Below, in pieces: positions 11,701 through 22,319 of a stretch of DNA of 64,000 bases; position 1 is the stretch's first letter, and every line of letters starts with the position of its first letter. The notes below the pieces were generated by a model. That model searched no databases. It worked only from the letters and a program-made list of their open reading frames with translations, and had not been told where the DNA came from. Origin of the DNA: Manihot esculenta (Eukaryota; Streptophyta; Magnoliopsida; Malpighiales; Euphorbiaceae); assembly GCF_001659605.2 (NCBI RefSeq), contig NC_035174.2, positions 22,208,027-22,272,026 of the forward strand. The letters are read 5' to 3'. The position numbers were made by a program, and so were the translations under genes.

Positions 11701-12395
11701 GGCACCGAGGCGGGTTCTCTAACCTGACTGCTAAGCTCTCTCACATGAGCCAAATACCCCTGACATCCCTTCCTAAGCAACCTACGAGCCTGAAGAGCTG
11801 ATATCAGACCTCTAGGTGTACCCCTCCTGTCTCCTCTGAAGACAACCTCAGACCCATCCTGACCTCTGAACCTGACTACCTTGTTCCTGCAGTCCAAGGT
11901 AGCACCATGGGTAGATAACCAGTCCATCCCTAGAATGACGTCAAAATCTGTCAAGTCTAGAACCACAAGGTCGGCGGACAAGCATCTTCCCTCAACAAAC
12001 ACAGGACTACGCTGGCAGACTGACTCTGCCACCAATGGATCACACTTGGGCCCACTGACCCAGAGAGGACACTCTAACTCAGAGATCATCAACCTTAACC
12101 TCTGGACGGCTCTCGGAGCAATAAAAGAATGAGATGCACCAGGGTCCATCAAGGCATACACATCTGAACAACCAATGACTAAGTTACCTGCCACCACGGT
12201 GTTAGATGCATCTGCCTCCTGCTGTGTCATTGTGAAGATCTGTGCTGGAGCTGATGGACCTTCACCTCTGAAACCCGCTGAAGAAGAGGCTGTCCCTCTC
12301 CCTCTACCTCTGCCACTGGCGTGAGGCGGCCAAAACTGCATGCAAAACCATGCAATGTTCGGCGGCCGAACTTCACCTTCGGCGGGCGAAACCAT
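8781..12395 (-). pseudogene. Tekay/Del-like gypsy polyprotein: gag tail, protease, RT, RNase H, integrase, chromodomain-like end
   Basis: One reading frame is broken by three stops. From 12395: an LTR-derived start, gag tail with GRGRGRG, protease with ALMDPGASHSF (DPGA rather than the usual DTGA/DSGA) and VILGMDWLS, then RT with [23 protein letters not shown] and FIDDILVYS, RNase H with [11 protein letters not shown] and [12 protein letters not shown], and the integrase HHCC region. The DDE core has [16 protein letters not shown] and TDGQSERT. The C-terminal tail has KVLWNHHNIEECTWE, a chromodomain-like end typical of Tekay/Del. A TGA at 11487-11489 replaces the Trp expected in SPWGAP; two TAG codons lie at 9444-9458. 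RT carries a 21-bp in-frame duplication (SISFWLR twice, 10984-11025). Gag N-terminus and primer site are missing. Confidence 0.88.
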
Positions 12396-12633
12396 GCATT
12401 GTTCGGCGGCCGAACTTCACTTTCAGCGGCCGAACCTGCAATTTGTCCCCTTGGTCTTTTTCCCTTTGCAAAACTCAAATCCTTTGCATTCAAAACCATA
12501 AAACACTTAAAACCATTTTGAAAACCTCTTTTTAACCTTTCTAGAAGGCTCTGACATCCTCGAATTCCAGATTCCAATGGAGATTCCGCCGGAAAGTTAG
12601 AATTCTGATGCCGGCGTCTAGCCGGGTATTACA
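12329..12633 (-). repeat. Truncated LTR end (A-type) at the right side of the nest
   Basis: It contains four GGCGGCCGAAC-like motifs (12358-12435) and ends GCCGGGTATTACA at 12633. Its last 80 bases differ from LTR B by several substitutions and extra bases, so it pairs better with the old A fragment at 5399. It joins gag-like sequence at a GGCGGCC present on both sides, which suggests a microhomology deletion. Confidence 0.7.
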
Positions 12634-12638
12634 TCAGG
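12634..12638. repeat. Target-site duplication TCAGG, right copy
   Basis: It matches 5394-5398 exactly and resumes copia sequence. Confidence 0.85.
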
Positions 12639-12753
12639 CTTCCAGATTGTTGGCATGTGATCATAAAATGGACTTTAGTTGACGGAATAATAAGCCTTGT
12701 GTCAATTGACAATGGTTCAGGAGGTGCAGAGGCTAGTAGAATTTCAGAAAATA

Positions 12754-13206
12754 TTAGTGCATGGTTTTCGTATTCTGTAGATGAAGGAAGGAAATGAACA
12801 AGTGAGTTGTGGGGCCAGGGTCTGGAGTGAATGATACGGTGTGGATTGAGGTTGAATTAGGAGAGGTTGGATTTAATGAAATAGTGTGGATTGAGATGGG
12901 GCCAGGTAAGGCTTGGTTAAGTGATACAGGGCATTGTGAGGAGGTATCATTGACTGGGCTGGGATATGGGCTTTGGTAATGCAAAGATGGGCTTGTTTCA
13001 CATGGTAATGTGAAGCGAGACCGTGCAGCAAGTGGTGAAGCTGCATTTTGTATGTTCAATGAACTAGTGAAGCTACGTTTTGGTGAGGCTCTCAAAATGC
13101 CAGTTTGATTATGTGAAATTGGAACAGGTGGTAAAGGTATAGATGTAGGATGCATTGGTCCAGCTTCTCTGGTGCCATTATCATCTAGCTTTCGAAAAAG
13201 AAACAC
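12754..13206 (-). pseudogene. Copia pol, Pro/Ser-rich linker between integrase and RT
   Basis: The frame is rich in Pro, Ser and Thr (for example HPTSIPLPPVPISHNQ). It lies between integrase and the interrupted RT, where Ale-type polyproteins have a low-complexity linker. It follows the integrase C-terminal end with a frame change near 13200. Confidence 0.6.
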
Positions 13207-14060
13207 CTACCCAAAAAATAAAACATGATGTGAAATAAGAATGCATTGAGTGGAAAAATCAAGACAAGTATACCCCTTATGAACTTTACTATATCCCAAA
13301 AAGACACATCGAGATGATTTAGGTGCCAACTTGTGAGGAGAGTATGGTTTAAGCCATGGATAACATAAAGACCTGAAGACACACAATTCATCATAATTGG
13401 GTTTGTCAGAAAATAAAAGCTCATATGGAGTTTGATTTTTGATATTTGGAGGAGGCAATCGATTAATGGTATATGCAATCGATTAATGGTATATGCAGCA
13501 ATGTCAAAAGCATAAGTCCAGTACTTATATGGAACCGAAGCATAGTGTAACAGGGCACAACCTAATTTAACAATATGTCTATGCTTTCTTTCGGCACATC
13601 CATTCTGTTTAGGTGTATATGGGCATGAAACACGTTGAGTAATACCATTATCTTTTAGATAATTTGTTAAAGACCGAAACTCACCCCCCAATCAGATTGG
13701 AAGCTTTTAATTGGAAGACCAAAGTATTTTTCAATGAAGCTTCGAAATTGAACAAACACATTAAAGACATTAGATTTTTGCTTTAGAAAATACAACCAAC
13801 AGTATTTGCTAAAGTGATAATAGAAAATAACATAATAACGATAATCATCAACAGAAACAATAGGCAAAGGCTCCCATACATCCGAACAGATTAATTCAAG
13901 AGGCTTTTTAACATGATAAAAAGAACATGAAAAGGGCAATTTATGTGATTTACTCACATTACAAGCATGACATAAATAAAATGGTTTATTAGAATCAAAT
14001 AAAATTTTATTAGACTAAAGAACATGCTTAACAATACGAATATTAGCATGGCCTAAATGT
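13185..14060 (-). pseudogene. Copia pol, integrase
   Basis: In order: GAG-pre-integrase end (CHACNVSKSHKLPF region near 13960), the first Asp in ELICSDVWEPLP, the second Asp in IKSFQSDWG, and the Glu in PKQNGCAERKHRHIV, followed by LLFSDKPNYDELCVFR and CVFLGYSKVHKGY. These are the D, D, E signature and the GKR/GY blocks of copia integrases. The frame shifts near 13690 and again at 13460-13490, where a short repeat (GCAATCGATTAATGGTATAT twice in tandem, 13457-13496) breaks the reading. Integrase would insert cDNA into the genome; not functional here. Confidence 0.85.
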
Positions 14061-14065
14061 TCATG

Positions 14066-15368
14066 CTATAATGAGACTGTTGCTGGAAAAGCATTGGGTG
14101 AAAAAGATCGAACGGATTGTATGGAAAAAAGGTACAGTACATCTTTACTCGGGCCTTGGTAGAGCACCTTCCTCATGGGGATATCCTTCACAAAATAAGT
14201 ATCAGGAAAAAATTTAATAAATGCATTATTTTGTGAATTAAAAGCAAAAACAGATAACAAATTGTTAGCAACCGATGGTGAACAAGGAATATCATTGAAA
14301 ACGAAAGAACGACCACTAATAGATGCATTAGAAGACCGAGGAAAGAGTATAGGAAGGGTTTTATCATCTGCTATAGTGAGCGTAGTATTATCAAGCACAG
14401 GAATAGGTCGAGCAATGTTCTCCTGATTAGCGACTAGATGATAATGGGTACCAGAATTCATTGTCCAAGTTTGTGGTGAGTTGGTGACCATTGCAATTAT
14501 AACACAATAATCCGTTGCTAGAACCAATTGATAAATTGCGACCAGAGTTGGTAGAATTTTCAAAACCATGTCCCTGGTTTCCACGACCACAACTGTTTCG
14601 GCCTCCATGTCTAGAAGTCCCACGCCCACCACGTCCAACATTCCCATAGTGGACTGTTGGTGGAACAGCAGAAGCAAGTTGTAGAGAATCAAACTTCAAT
14701 TGAGTTTCTTCACGGAGTAAGAGAGCATATAATTCATCAAACACAATTGGTGAATTGCATGCTTCAATAGCACGTTTGAAGGGACAAAATTCTAATCCAA
14801 GTCCCTCAAGAACATCACAAACCAAGGCTTCTTTTGTTATTGAATTATCCAATGCACATAATTGATCAAATAATGTTCGAGCTTTACGCATATAAGTGTC
14901 AATATTGTCTTCTCCATGCGAAAGGTGTTTTAACTATTTCCGTAATTGCTGTATTTGTGATTTCGAACCAGTGGAGTAAATGACTGCCAACTTATCCCAA
15001 GCTTCCTTGGTAGTCGAGCATCGTACAATCTGATGCATAATTGACTCAGAAACAGAATAGTTAATCCAACTCTTCACAATTTGGTCCTAACAAAACTAAT
15101 CAACATATTCTTGATTAGGTTCACCAGTCGGTAAAAACAGAGAAGGAGCAATACGTGAGCCATCAATATGAACAAACAATTGATAACCATGGAGAAGAGG
15201 TAAGATTTGAGCTTGCCACAACAAATAATTGGCAGAGGTAAGCTTTATAGAGAGAAATTGTGTGACATTGGGCACCTGAATAGAGGTAGCAGGAGAAGAG
15301 ATAGAAGCAAAACTTGATGAATCCAAGGCAGTAGTAGTCAAAGGAACGAGAGTCTGCTCTATAGACAT
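14066..15368 (-). pseudogene. Copia gag with degenerate zinc knuckle and start of pol
   Basis: It starts MSIEQTLVPLTTTALDSSSF at 15368 and reads LTSANYLLWQAQILPLLHG, the typical copia gag N-terminus. A UBN2-type gag core continues to about 14700 (KARTLFDQLCALDNSI, FDELYALLLREETQL). A Gly/Arg-rich stretch (GRGGRGTSRHGGRN) and a partial CCHC knuckle (LLCYNCNGHQ) follow near 14500. Downstream, WTMNSGTHYHLV is the copia protease region (Asp-Ser-Gly changed to Asn-Ser-Gly). Stops near 15090 and 14930 and frameshifts near 14690 and 14430 break it. Gag would form the particle. Confidence 0.8.
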
Positions 15369-15453
15369 CGTGAATAAGAAACGAGAAAGAGAAAATTTTT
15401 CGAACGAGAGTCTGCTCTATAGACATCGTGAATAAGAAACGAGAAAGAGAAAA
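15344..15453. repeat. 52-bp direct duplication over the copia gag start
   Basis: 15344-15395 and 15402-15453 are identical 52-base copies separated by 6 bases. Each contains the gag start region (minus-strand ATG followed by TCTATAGAGCAGACTC), so the copy has two candidate gag starts. The outer one runs out of frame. Confidence 0.9.
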
Positions 15454-15460
15454 CTGAAAA

Positions 15461-15575
15461 ATGTATTTCATATAGTACAGTATTTAAAAGAGTTTACAGC
15501 CTTATCTAAGTGTTGACACTTACAAGTGATAACAACAATTAAATTTAAAAGAATAATAAATTGGTAACCCTATCA
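15461..15575 (-). repeat. 5' LTR segment of the copia element
   Basis: It matches 3671-3784. The outer end is ...CCCTATCA at 15575 (TGATAG on the minus strand). On the inner side no clear primer-binding site is seen before the gag start, so the R/U5 part may be deleted. Confidence 0.75.
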
Positions 15576-18500
15576 TATTTTGAATGAAAAATGTAAACAT
15601 TTGCTGAATTTTGAAATTATAATCAAATTTATTATTTAACTTGTTGCTAAAGTATCCTGGATTATTGAATGCAAATGTAAAGTAGGATTAAACTTTGAAA
15701 TGTAAAGCTGAACTTATTGAACTGAATTTGAAATTGAAATTTGCTAAATCTTAATTTGAAATTAAAAATAGTTGTGTAATTGAGTTAAATAAACTGAACA
15801 AGATTGAAATTGGAATTTGAAGTTGAAGTAAAGCTGATTGCTGAACTATGGAATTGAAATGATGAATCTTAGAATTGAAATGCTGAACTTTGGGCTGACA
15901 TATTGTTCGTTGGATTTGATAAATCTGTGAGCTCACTATGCCAATTAAACTTAATTGGGTTGAGCTTTTAGTAATTTATATTTAAAATATTAATTAATTT
16001 AGCCTCAAATAATTAAAATTAAATATATGCCATAAACTTTAACCGTTGAAATTTGACGGGCTTGATTTGTTTACATCCTACAGGCTAGGACCTACCTTGA
16101 CCATAAACTAGAATTGGTTCTGTAGTCGGACCTACTAGCAGTACTAGGCATGTGACATTGGGAGTGAGAGTTTTCAACTCATTTATAGTATTTAAAAAAA
16201 AAAGGCAATGAAATAAGAAACGGGGCGGCTAAAGTCACATGAGGTGTATGGGAAAAAGGACAAAAGTGGTGGGGATAACCCTCACATGTGCTCTTTCTGC
16301 TGGTCATATGCTTACAAAAAACTCCAATCCAATAAACGAACTCCCCAACCGAAAGGCTCTTTTATGTGGGGATCACATGTTTTTTTTTTTTTTTAATTTA
16401 ATTATTATTACAAATTAACTTTATTAGTTATAATATAATATATATAATACATATGTACTAATTAAAATTAACATATTAAATATTTAAATTAAAATCATAA
16501 TCTATTAAAAATTTAAATTTATAAAAATTATAATAATTAAATGTAAATTAATTATATTATTAATAAATAAAAATAGTATTTAAAGAAATAGTAGCTAAAA
16601 TAACAATAATAGATAAGCCCATATGTATTGACAATTCCTTATGTGACCGTCTAATGAAATGACATAACACAATGTAATGTAATTATCATTCTCATATTTA
16701 CTTACAAAATAAAAATAAATAAATAATATAATATTAATAAATAGTTTTATTTCAATATTTAATTTATATGTAGCAGTAACAATAAGACAATGATTGTGGC
16801 GATTGGTCATTCAATATTGTGATCACTGCGATGATCTGGCCGTGATGCGGTAGTTGTTGGAAGGTGCTTGATGACCGCCGGGCTTCTTCACCTCATCACG
16901 AGACCGGGTTGACAGTAGCAGTCCACAATCCGGAGGCTCCTAAGCTCTCGAATAAGCCGGGTCTAACCCGTTCATCTTCCAAACTGAATCTCTATTTAAG
17001 TCATTTGATCAGACCGGCCCAATCTAGTTCAGCCTTAAAACCAGACCTTCCTGGGTTTCGGTCCTTTTTTCTCAAATCCGGACACAGGAAGAAATGATTG
17101 TGAGACCAGTCATGTCGCAGCTCTGTCCACTCACGCGCCGAAGAGAATTAAATGCTAGCCTGACACAGGGATAATCTGAGGTCATCTATACGTACGAACC
17201 TACAACAAGAGATAGGTGGTCCTATAGCGGGATGGCCATCTCGCGTGGAAAGATGAAAGAGTATAAAAGGGAGGAAATACCCTCCTCTAGGGCTAAGTTT
17301 TTCCTAACTTCACAAACCCATTATAAAACCTTATTTTTTTGGATCTCAGATCATCAGTAGTAATAGTAGGACGATTGCGTTTCAAAATTTAACGAAGATT
17401 ATAATATTAATATTAAAATAATAATTTCAAATTATTATAAAAAAAATTAAATTTTCATTATATAATAATATATTTTAATAAATAATTTATTTTATATTTA
17501 ATAAAATTATAATTTTAATCATACTTTTATCTATTATAAAAAGAATAAATAAATTAATATTTTCTACTATAACAATAAAAATAAATATATTAAATTTTAA
17601 ATAATTATTAATATATAATTACAGTTAAGATGATAAATATTTGCTGTATGTATACATAAATTTTCACACCTTTTACTATGAAAGAAACATGGGAAATATA
17701 TTAGTTACTCTTCAAAACTCATAAGAGTAATACTTAGCTCTAGCTTAATTATTTTTTGGATGATTATTATTAAGTATCTAATTTTTTTTTATTTTCTATT
17801 TTAAAATCACTTTATTAAATTATCTTTATATTTTATAAAATTAAAATTTTTAATCCTTCTCATTTATTTATTTTAATTTTAATCAGATGTAGCAAGTTGT
17901 TTGAATATTTAAAATTAAAAAGACTATATATGTAGCAAGTTGTTTGAATATTTAAAATTAAAAAGACTATATATACATATATAGAGAGAACTAAACAATG
18001 TAAATATTTAATACAAGTAGCAGTGTTATTAATAAAATTATTAAAGAGTTAGAATTGATAAAATATAAAAACCTTTTAATTCATTAATTTTAAAATAAAA
18101 ATAAATTAATAAATTTTAAAAGAATTCAAGAATTTTGATGTAACAGAAAAATCGAGTTGTGTTATGATTGATCCATTAAATAAAACTGTATTGTGATTAG
18201 TCAATCTTATAAAAGAAAAAAAGTGAGGTGGTTGACACATACGACAGTTACTCCGATATCTAAATTAATAAATTGAAAAGAAAAATAGGAGAATTATAAT
18301 ACTTAGAATTTAAGAATAATTGTTTAAGAGAATAACATATTTTTATTTCTTTAATCATTAATTTTTATATTATAAGAGGATAAAGTTAATTATAGTATTT
18401 TTTTTTAGAAATCTAGTAATAATGTGGTTAATTCATTGATAAGAGATTTTACTGACTAATTAATTAGAAATTTCGTAATCATAGCCTGATTATAGACGTA

Positions 18501-19600
18501 AAAGAGAGTTTGTTGAATTATAACCGTTAACGGTAACTTTCTATGAAAATCCGTCCTATTTAAGAGAGGACGAGTTTTTTATGAAGAGCTGAATTGAGAT
18601 TGATCTTTCACATCTTTTTTTTCTCGATGAAACTAAGTATTATTTAATTTTATCACGTAATTTTATTTTTGAATGTGAATACATAATTTTTTAACGATTA
18701 TAGTGTAATATCAAGTTTAATAATAATTCAGATAATAATTAATCCATATATATAATTTTTTATTATGGAAGAGTAGTTTCTCTATTACACTTGTCATGCA
18801 TTTGCTATAAAGGCCGTGTAGGTCTATACGGATCCCTATGTGACAATTTGCTCAGCTGCAAGTTTGTGTATCGTGAAACCAAAATGGTTTTCCGCTAAAT
18901 ATTTACATCCTTATACCAACGGGAGTAATTCATTCAACACTAAACTAGTTATCTAGTTAATATCTGAATTTTTAAAAATTATAACAATTAAATATAAATA
19001 AATAATATTATAAAAAAAAATAAATATTGATTATTTATATTACTAATTTCACTTTAAATTTTGCTGATTGTACAAGTTAAATAAAAATAATTTTATTATT
19101 TTATAAAAATTAAAATTGAAATTAGCAAAATTTATAATACAGTCAACAATAATTACAATTATTTAGAAATTTTTTTTATAAATTATTAATAACATAGTTA
19201 ATTTATGTTTAAATTTTATGATCTTATAAATTTAAATATTTAATAAATTAAAATTTTTATTCAAATATTGAACTGGATAATCTCAAATAGTCTAAAAATA
19301 TAAATATGTATTTGACCCATCATCTTCTATTGAGATTAATATCATGTTAACATTATTGTAAAAAAGAAAAAAAAAATTTTTTCTCGAGTGAAATTAATTT
19401 ATCAAGAAACAACTCAATTTAAAAGCACAGGTTTATAGATGAGACTCCTAAAATAGTTTTATATAACATATTTAGTAAACGAATGTCCACGAGGCTTGCA
19501 AGGTGCTTGCTACCAAAGCAATAACCATGAGGAAAAAAAAAAAATCTTTTTAAGAAATTGAAAATTTTATTAAAATCTCAGTTTATAAATTTGTTAATAT
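15576..19600. other. A+T-rich intergenic stretch without a gene
   Basis: No supported gene. 15600-15950 is rich in short GAATTTGAAATTGAA-like runs. 16380-16395 is a poly-T run. 16840-17360 is less A+T-rich and contains a TATAAAAGGGAGG motif (17262-17274); it looks like a decayed LTR or promoter fragment, but its partner is not in the window. A 43-bp tandem duplication lies at 17887-17972. The rest (17400-19600) is low-complexity A/T. Confidence 0.6.
17887..17972. repeat. 43-bp tandem duplication
   Basis: Two adjacent identical 43-base units (ATGTAGCAAGTTGTTTGAAT...) at 17887-17929 and 17930-17972. Probably replication slippage. Confidence 0.9.
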
Positions 19601-20133
19601 TAACGTAACACAACAATCGTTTAAAGTAAGTTATGAGCTATCACTGAAGAAAATGCCACATAGCAAAATGTTTGATAAATCGCTACGCAGTCTCACATGA
19701 GAAAAGGAAGACTTGGATACCGTTGTACTCGCCTCTTTATCAAAATCCATCTTTTCCTAAAGAGGTCGAATCTTCACATAAAGTTACCGTTAGCAGATAC
19801 AATTCAATAGATTTCTATTATATTTGTAATCGCAGGATTCCCGATCGATTAGCCGACGAGATCTCTTATCAATTAGTCGGTCACATCATTGCCAGATTTT
19901 CAAGAAATACTATAATTAACTTCATTTTTTTATAGTGTAAAAGTTAATGATCACAGAGATAAATGTATGCAATTCTTACACAGCTACTCTTGAGTTCTAA
20001 GCAATTCCTTATACTCACTCTATTCTCCAATTTACTGACTAGAGCGTCAGAGTGACTGCCATAGGTGCTAACCACCTAACTTTCTCTTGCTTGCAAGATC
20101 GACCAATAGCAGCACAGCTCTCTTTCAGCTCCA
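19601..20133 (+). repeat. 5' LTR of the Tat element
   Basis: It aligns with 29201-29733 over its whole length: shared AACACAACAATCG near the start, GAATCTTCACATAAAGTTACCGTTA in the middle, and TTACTGACTxGAGCGTCAGAGTGACTG near the end. The two copies differ at many positions, so the insertion is old. Ends are estimated to within a few bases; I do not recognise the primer-binding site after 20133. Confidence 0.8.
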
Positions 20134-20399
20134 TTATTTAGTTTCATTGCCTGAAAATCCATTAAATTCTCTCTGTCCATTTGGATTAAAATCGGTATCT
20201 TATCCCCTTTTCTCTGAAAAAGAAATATCTCTTTTCTCTCTCGAAATGGTTGGCATTTCAGGAGCTGTTACTAAGGTTACCACCAATGAAAGCACTATCA
20301 TTTCTTCCGCTTCTGGCAATGGATAAAACATATCCTGTAGGGTCAATGAAGCAGATCTTTTAACGATCTGAACAATGAGAAAATACTCCAATACATCAA

Positions 20400-21500
20400 A
20401 AGTTTGTAGGCTACTCTCGAGCAATACAAAACTCAGAAGGAGGCACCATACATGGCTCCTAGAGTAAGGGAGAAAGCCTTCGTTGATAGCCAAGGTCTCA
20501 AACAAAGGCGATCTAGATGCGGTCCAAAGGGAATGCCAAGTTTGAAGAAGAAAAGTCACCAGACAATGCTCTAGAAGACGTTGATTATAAGCTAGTACGA
20601 GTTGTTCAAAGGTACCATAAGGAGCGGGAGGAGGATTATAGCCTGGACGATGCTTCACCCCTATTAGAAGAGATTTTAGCAGAAACTTTTCCAACCAAGT
20701 TCAAACTGCCAAGCTTGGGAAAATATGACGGAATAAGAGATCCCAAAAGTCACTTGGCCATCTTTAGGACGATCATACAGCTCCAAGATGTCAACGACTT
20801 TGCATTGTGCCGAGTGTTTCCATCGACACTCATAGGTTTGACTTAAAAATAGTACCAACATCTAAGCCCAAGTTTAATTCAAAACTTTACACAATTCGCT
20901 ATGTTATTTGAGTCCAGATTTATTACTTGTATCCCTCCTAAAAAGCTCTCCTCTAACTTATGAAAGATCCACCAAGGAGAGAGCGATCTTTGAGGAGATG
21001 TATCTTACAATTTAATGCAGAAGCAATACAGGTGGAGAAAATAAATCATGAAATAGCATGTGAAGCCTTAAATAAAGAGACACGCAATGTCAAGTTCATA
21101 GATTCCCTAATCAAGAACCCAGCTGCTACGTACCAACAACTAATGGACAAGGCCTAGAAGTACATTAGACTGGATGAAAAATTATAAACATTAAGAAAGG
21201 ACAAAAGGTTTAGTCAAAAGTAAAACCAAAAACTAGAAAGGCAAGGATATGAAGGAGCCCACAGAAGCTACCTGGTCTCCCAGAGGAGGAATGACCACAG
21301 TAAGTATAAGAATTATACTCCACTAAATGACTTATGAACACACATTATAATGTGGATCAAGAAGAACGATAAGGAAGTTAGATGACCTCCCAAGCTTAAT
21401 CCAGATAGAGCCAAAAGATGAGACAGAACTAAGTATTGTTATTTTAATGAAGACCATAGACATACAATGGAGCCGTGCCGAAAATTGAAAGACGAGATCA
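20400..21500 (+). pseudogene. Tat element gag
   Basis: The Retrotrans_gag-type region begins near 20400. 20690-20850 reads FKLPSLGKYDGIRDPKSHLA and CRVFPSTLIGL, and 21000-21150 reads FNAEAIQVEKINHEIACEAL and ATYQQLMDKA, all typical of Tat gag. Stops at 20844 and 21155, with frame changes between, break it. A zinc-knuckle-like CRKLKDEIK region follows near 21475. Gag would package the RNA. Confidence 0.8.
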
Positions 21501-21749
21501 AGAGATTAATAAGGGATGACACACTTTGAAAATATGCCAGAATAGAGAAGAGAGGAGGCTCGAACCTGAGGTAACAACTCCTAAAGCTCCTCCCGACAGT
21601 GAACCTGTAGGGGTTATATATGTAATTACAGGAGGACCCAGCAATGGCAAAGGAAAAAACAAGCTCGTCGCAGAAGATATTTTTTCAGTCGAGCAGGAAC
21701 TATGGGCCAAACAGAAAGTAAGGTTTGGACCCGCAGACAAGGCAACATG

Positions 21750-22270
21750 ATTTTTTCAAAATTACCCGTTAGTTATCAACACCCATCTAAACAGGTATGA
21801 GGTGAGGCGAGTCTTAGTGGATACAAATAGTTTCGTTAATCTCCTCACCCTAAAGGTTTTTGATAAGTTGGGCTTGGATAAGAATAACCTTGTTAAAATC
21901 TCCTATCCGTTAGTAGAATTAGGAGATAAAACCGTGACAGTGCGAGGCACCATCAACCTCCCCTTGTGCTGGGTGATGAGAAGCATAAGCAGCAGCTGTA
22001 TGTGGAGTTCACAGTGGTAGATATTCTGCTTGCGTACAACGTGATACTTGGTTGCCTGGTTTTAAACTGTCATGGTATAATTATTAATATGGGTGCTATG
22101 TGTCTTAAGCTACTAGCCCCAGGGGGATTAGTTGTAGTCCGAGGCAACCATATCTCAATCCAAGAATGTTACAGAAACTCTACAAAAAACCTCGGAAAAG
22201 CAACGATACCTATTGACTTGCTAGAGAAGCCTAATTTCCATATAAAACCAGAGTCAACGACCTAGTTGAA
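21750..22270 (+). pseudogene. Tat element aspartic protease
   Basis: It reads NRYEVRRVLVDTNSFVNLLT at 21793-21855, where the active-site DTGSS is changed to DTNSF. After a frameshift near 21985 it continues with YVEFTVVDILLAYNVILG near 22000-22060, matching the YNxILGR block. The Gly-to-Asn change alone would probably abolish cleavage. Confidence 0.75.
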
Positions 22271-22319
22271 GAGGTCCAATTAGGTAGGGATCAAAAGGTA
22301 CGATTTAATAGAATTACTA

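Larger units (their letters stand above)
5399..12633 (-). mobile_element. Nest of Tekay/Del-like Ty3/gypsy elements inside the copia element
   Basis: The outer ends are TGTAACG (5399) and TATTACA (12633), flanked by TCAGG on both sides. Inside are an old LTR fragment A (5399-6391), a full younger LTR B (6392-8677), a polypurine tract, a pol reading frame (8781-12395), and a second A-type LTR end (about 12329-12633). The simplest history is an A-type LTR or element inserted in copia, a B element inserted into A, and a later deletion removing B's gag start, primer site and 5' LTR along with the middle of A. The history is inference; the junctions and duplications are seen. Confidence 0.8.
3671..15575 (-). 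mobile_element. Ty1/copia (Ale/Retrofit-like) retrotransposon, split by a gypsy nest
   Basis: A minus-strand copia element has matching LTR segments at 3671-3784 and 15461-15575. Its order in the transcription direction is gag (15368 to 14430), integrase (14060 to 13185), a Pro/Ser-rich linker (13200 to 12754), then RT and RNase H (5330 to 3790). Integrase before RT is the copia order. The gag start MSIEQTLV followed by LTSANYLLW resembles the Ale/Retrofit lineage. The reading is interrupted between 12634 and 5398 by a gypsy nest flanked by TCAGG. Frameshifts and stops in every domain make it non-autonomous. I could not fix the outer 5-bp target duplication. Confidence 0.85.

Noticed and set aside
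9505..12521. Plus-strand open frames opposite the gypsy pol and LTR
   Set aside because: Antisense shadows of the minus-strand pol reading frame and of the LTR repeats.
16864..17097. 77-codon plus-strand open frame rich in Ser, Pro and His
   Set aside because: No motif, no splice or promoter context, and it lies in what looks like a decayed LTR fragment.
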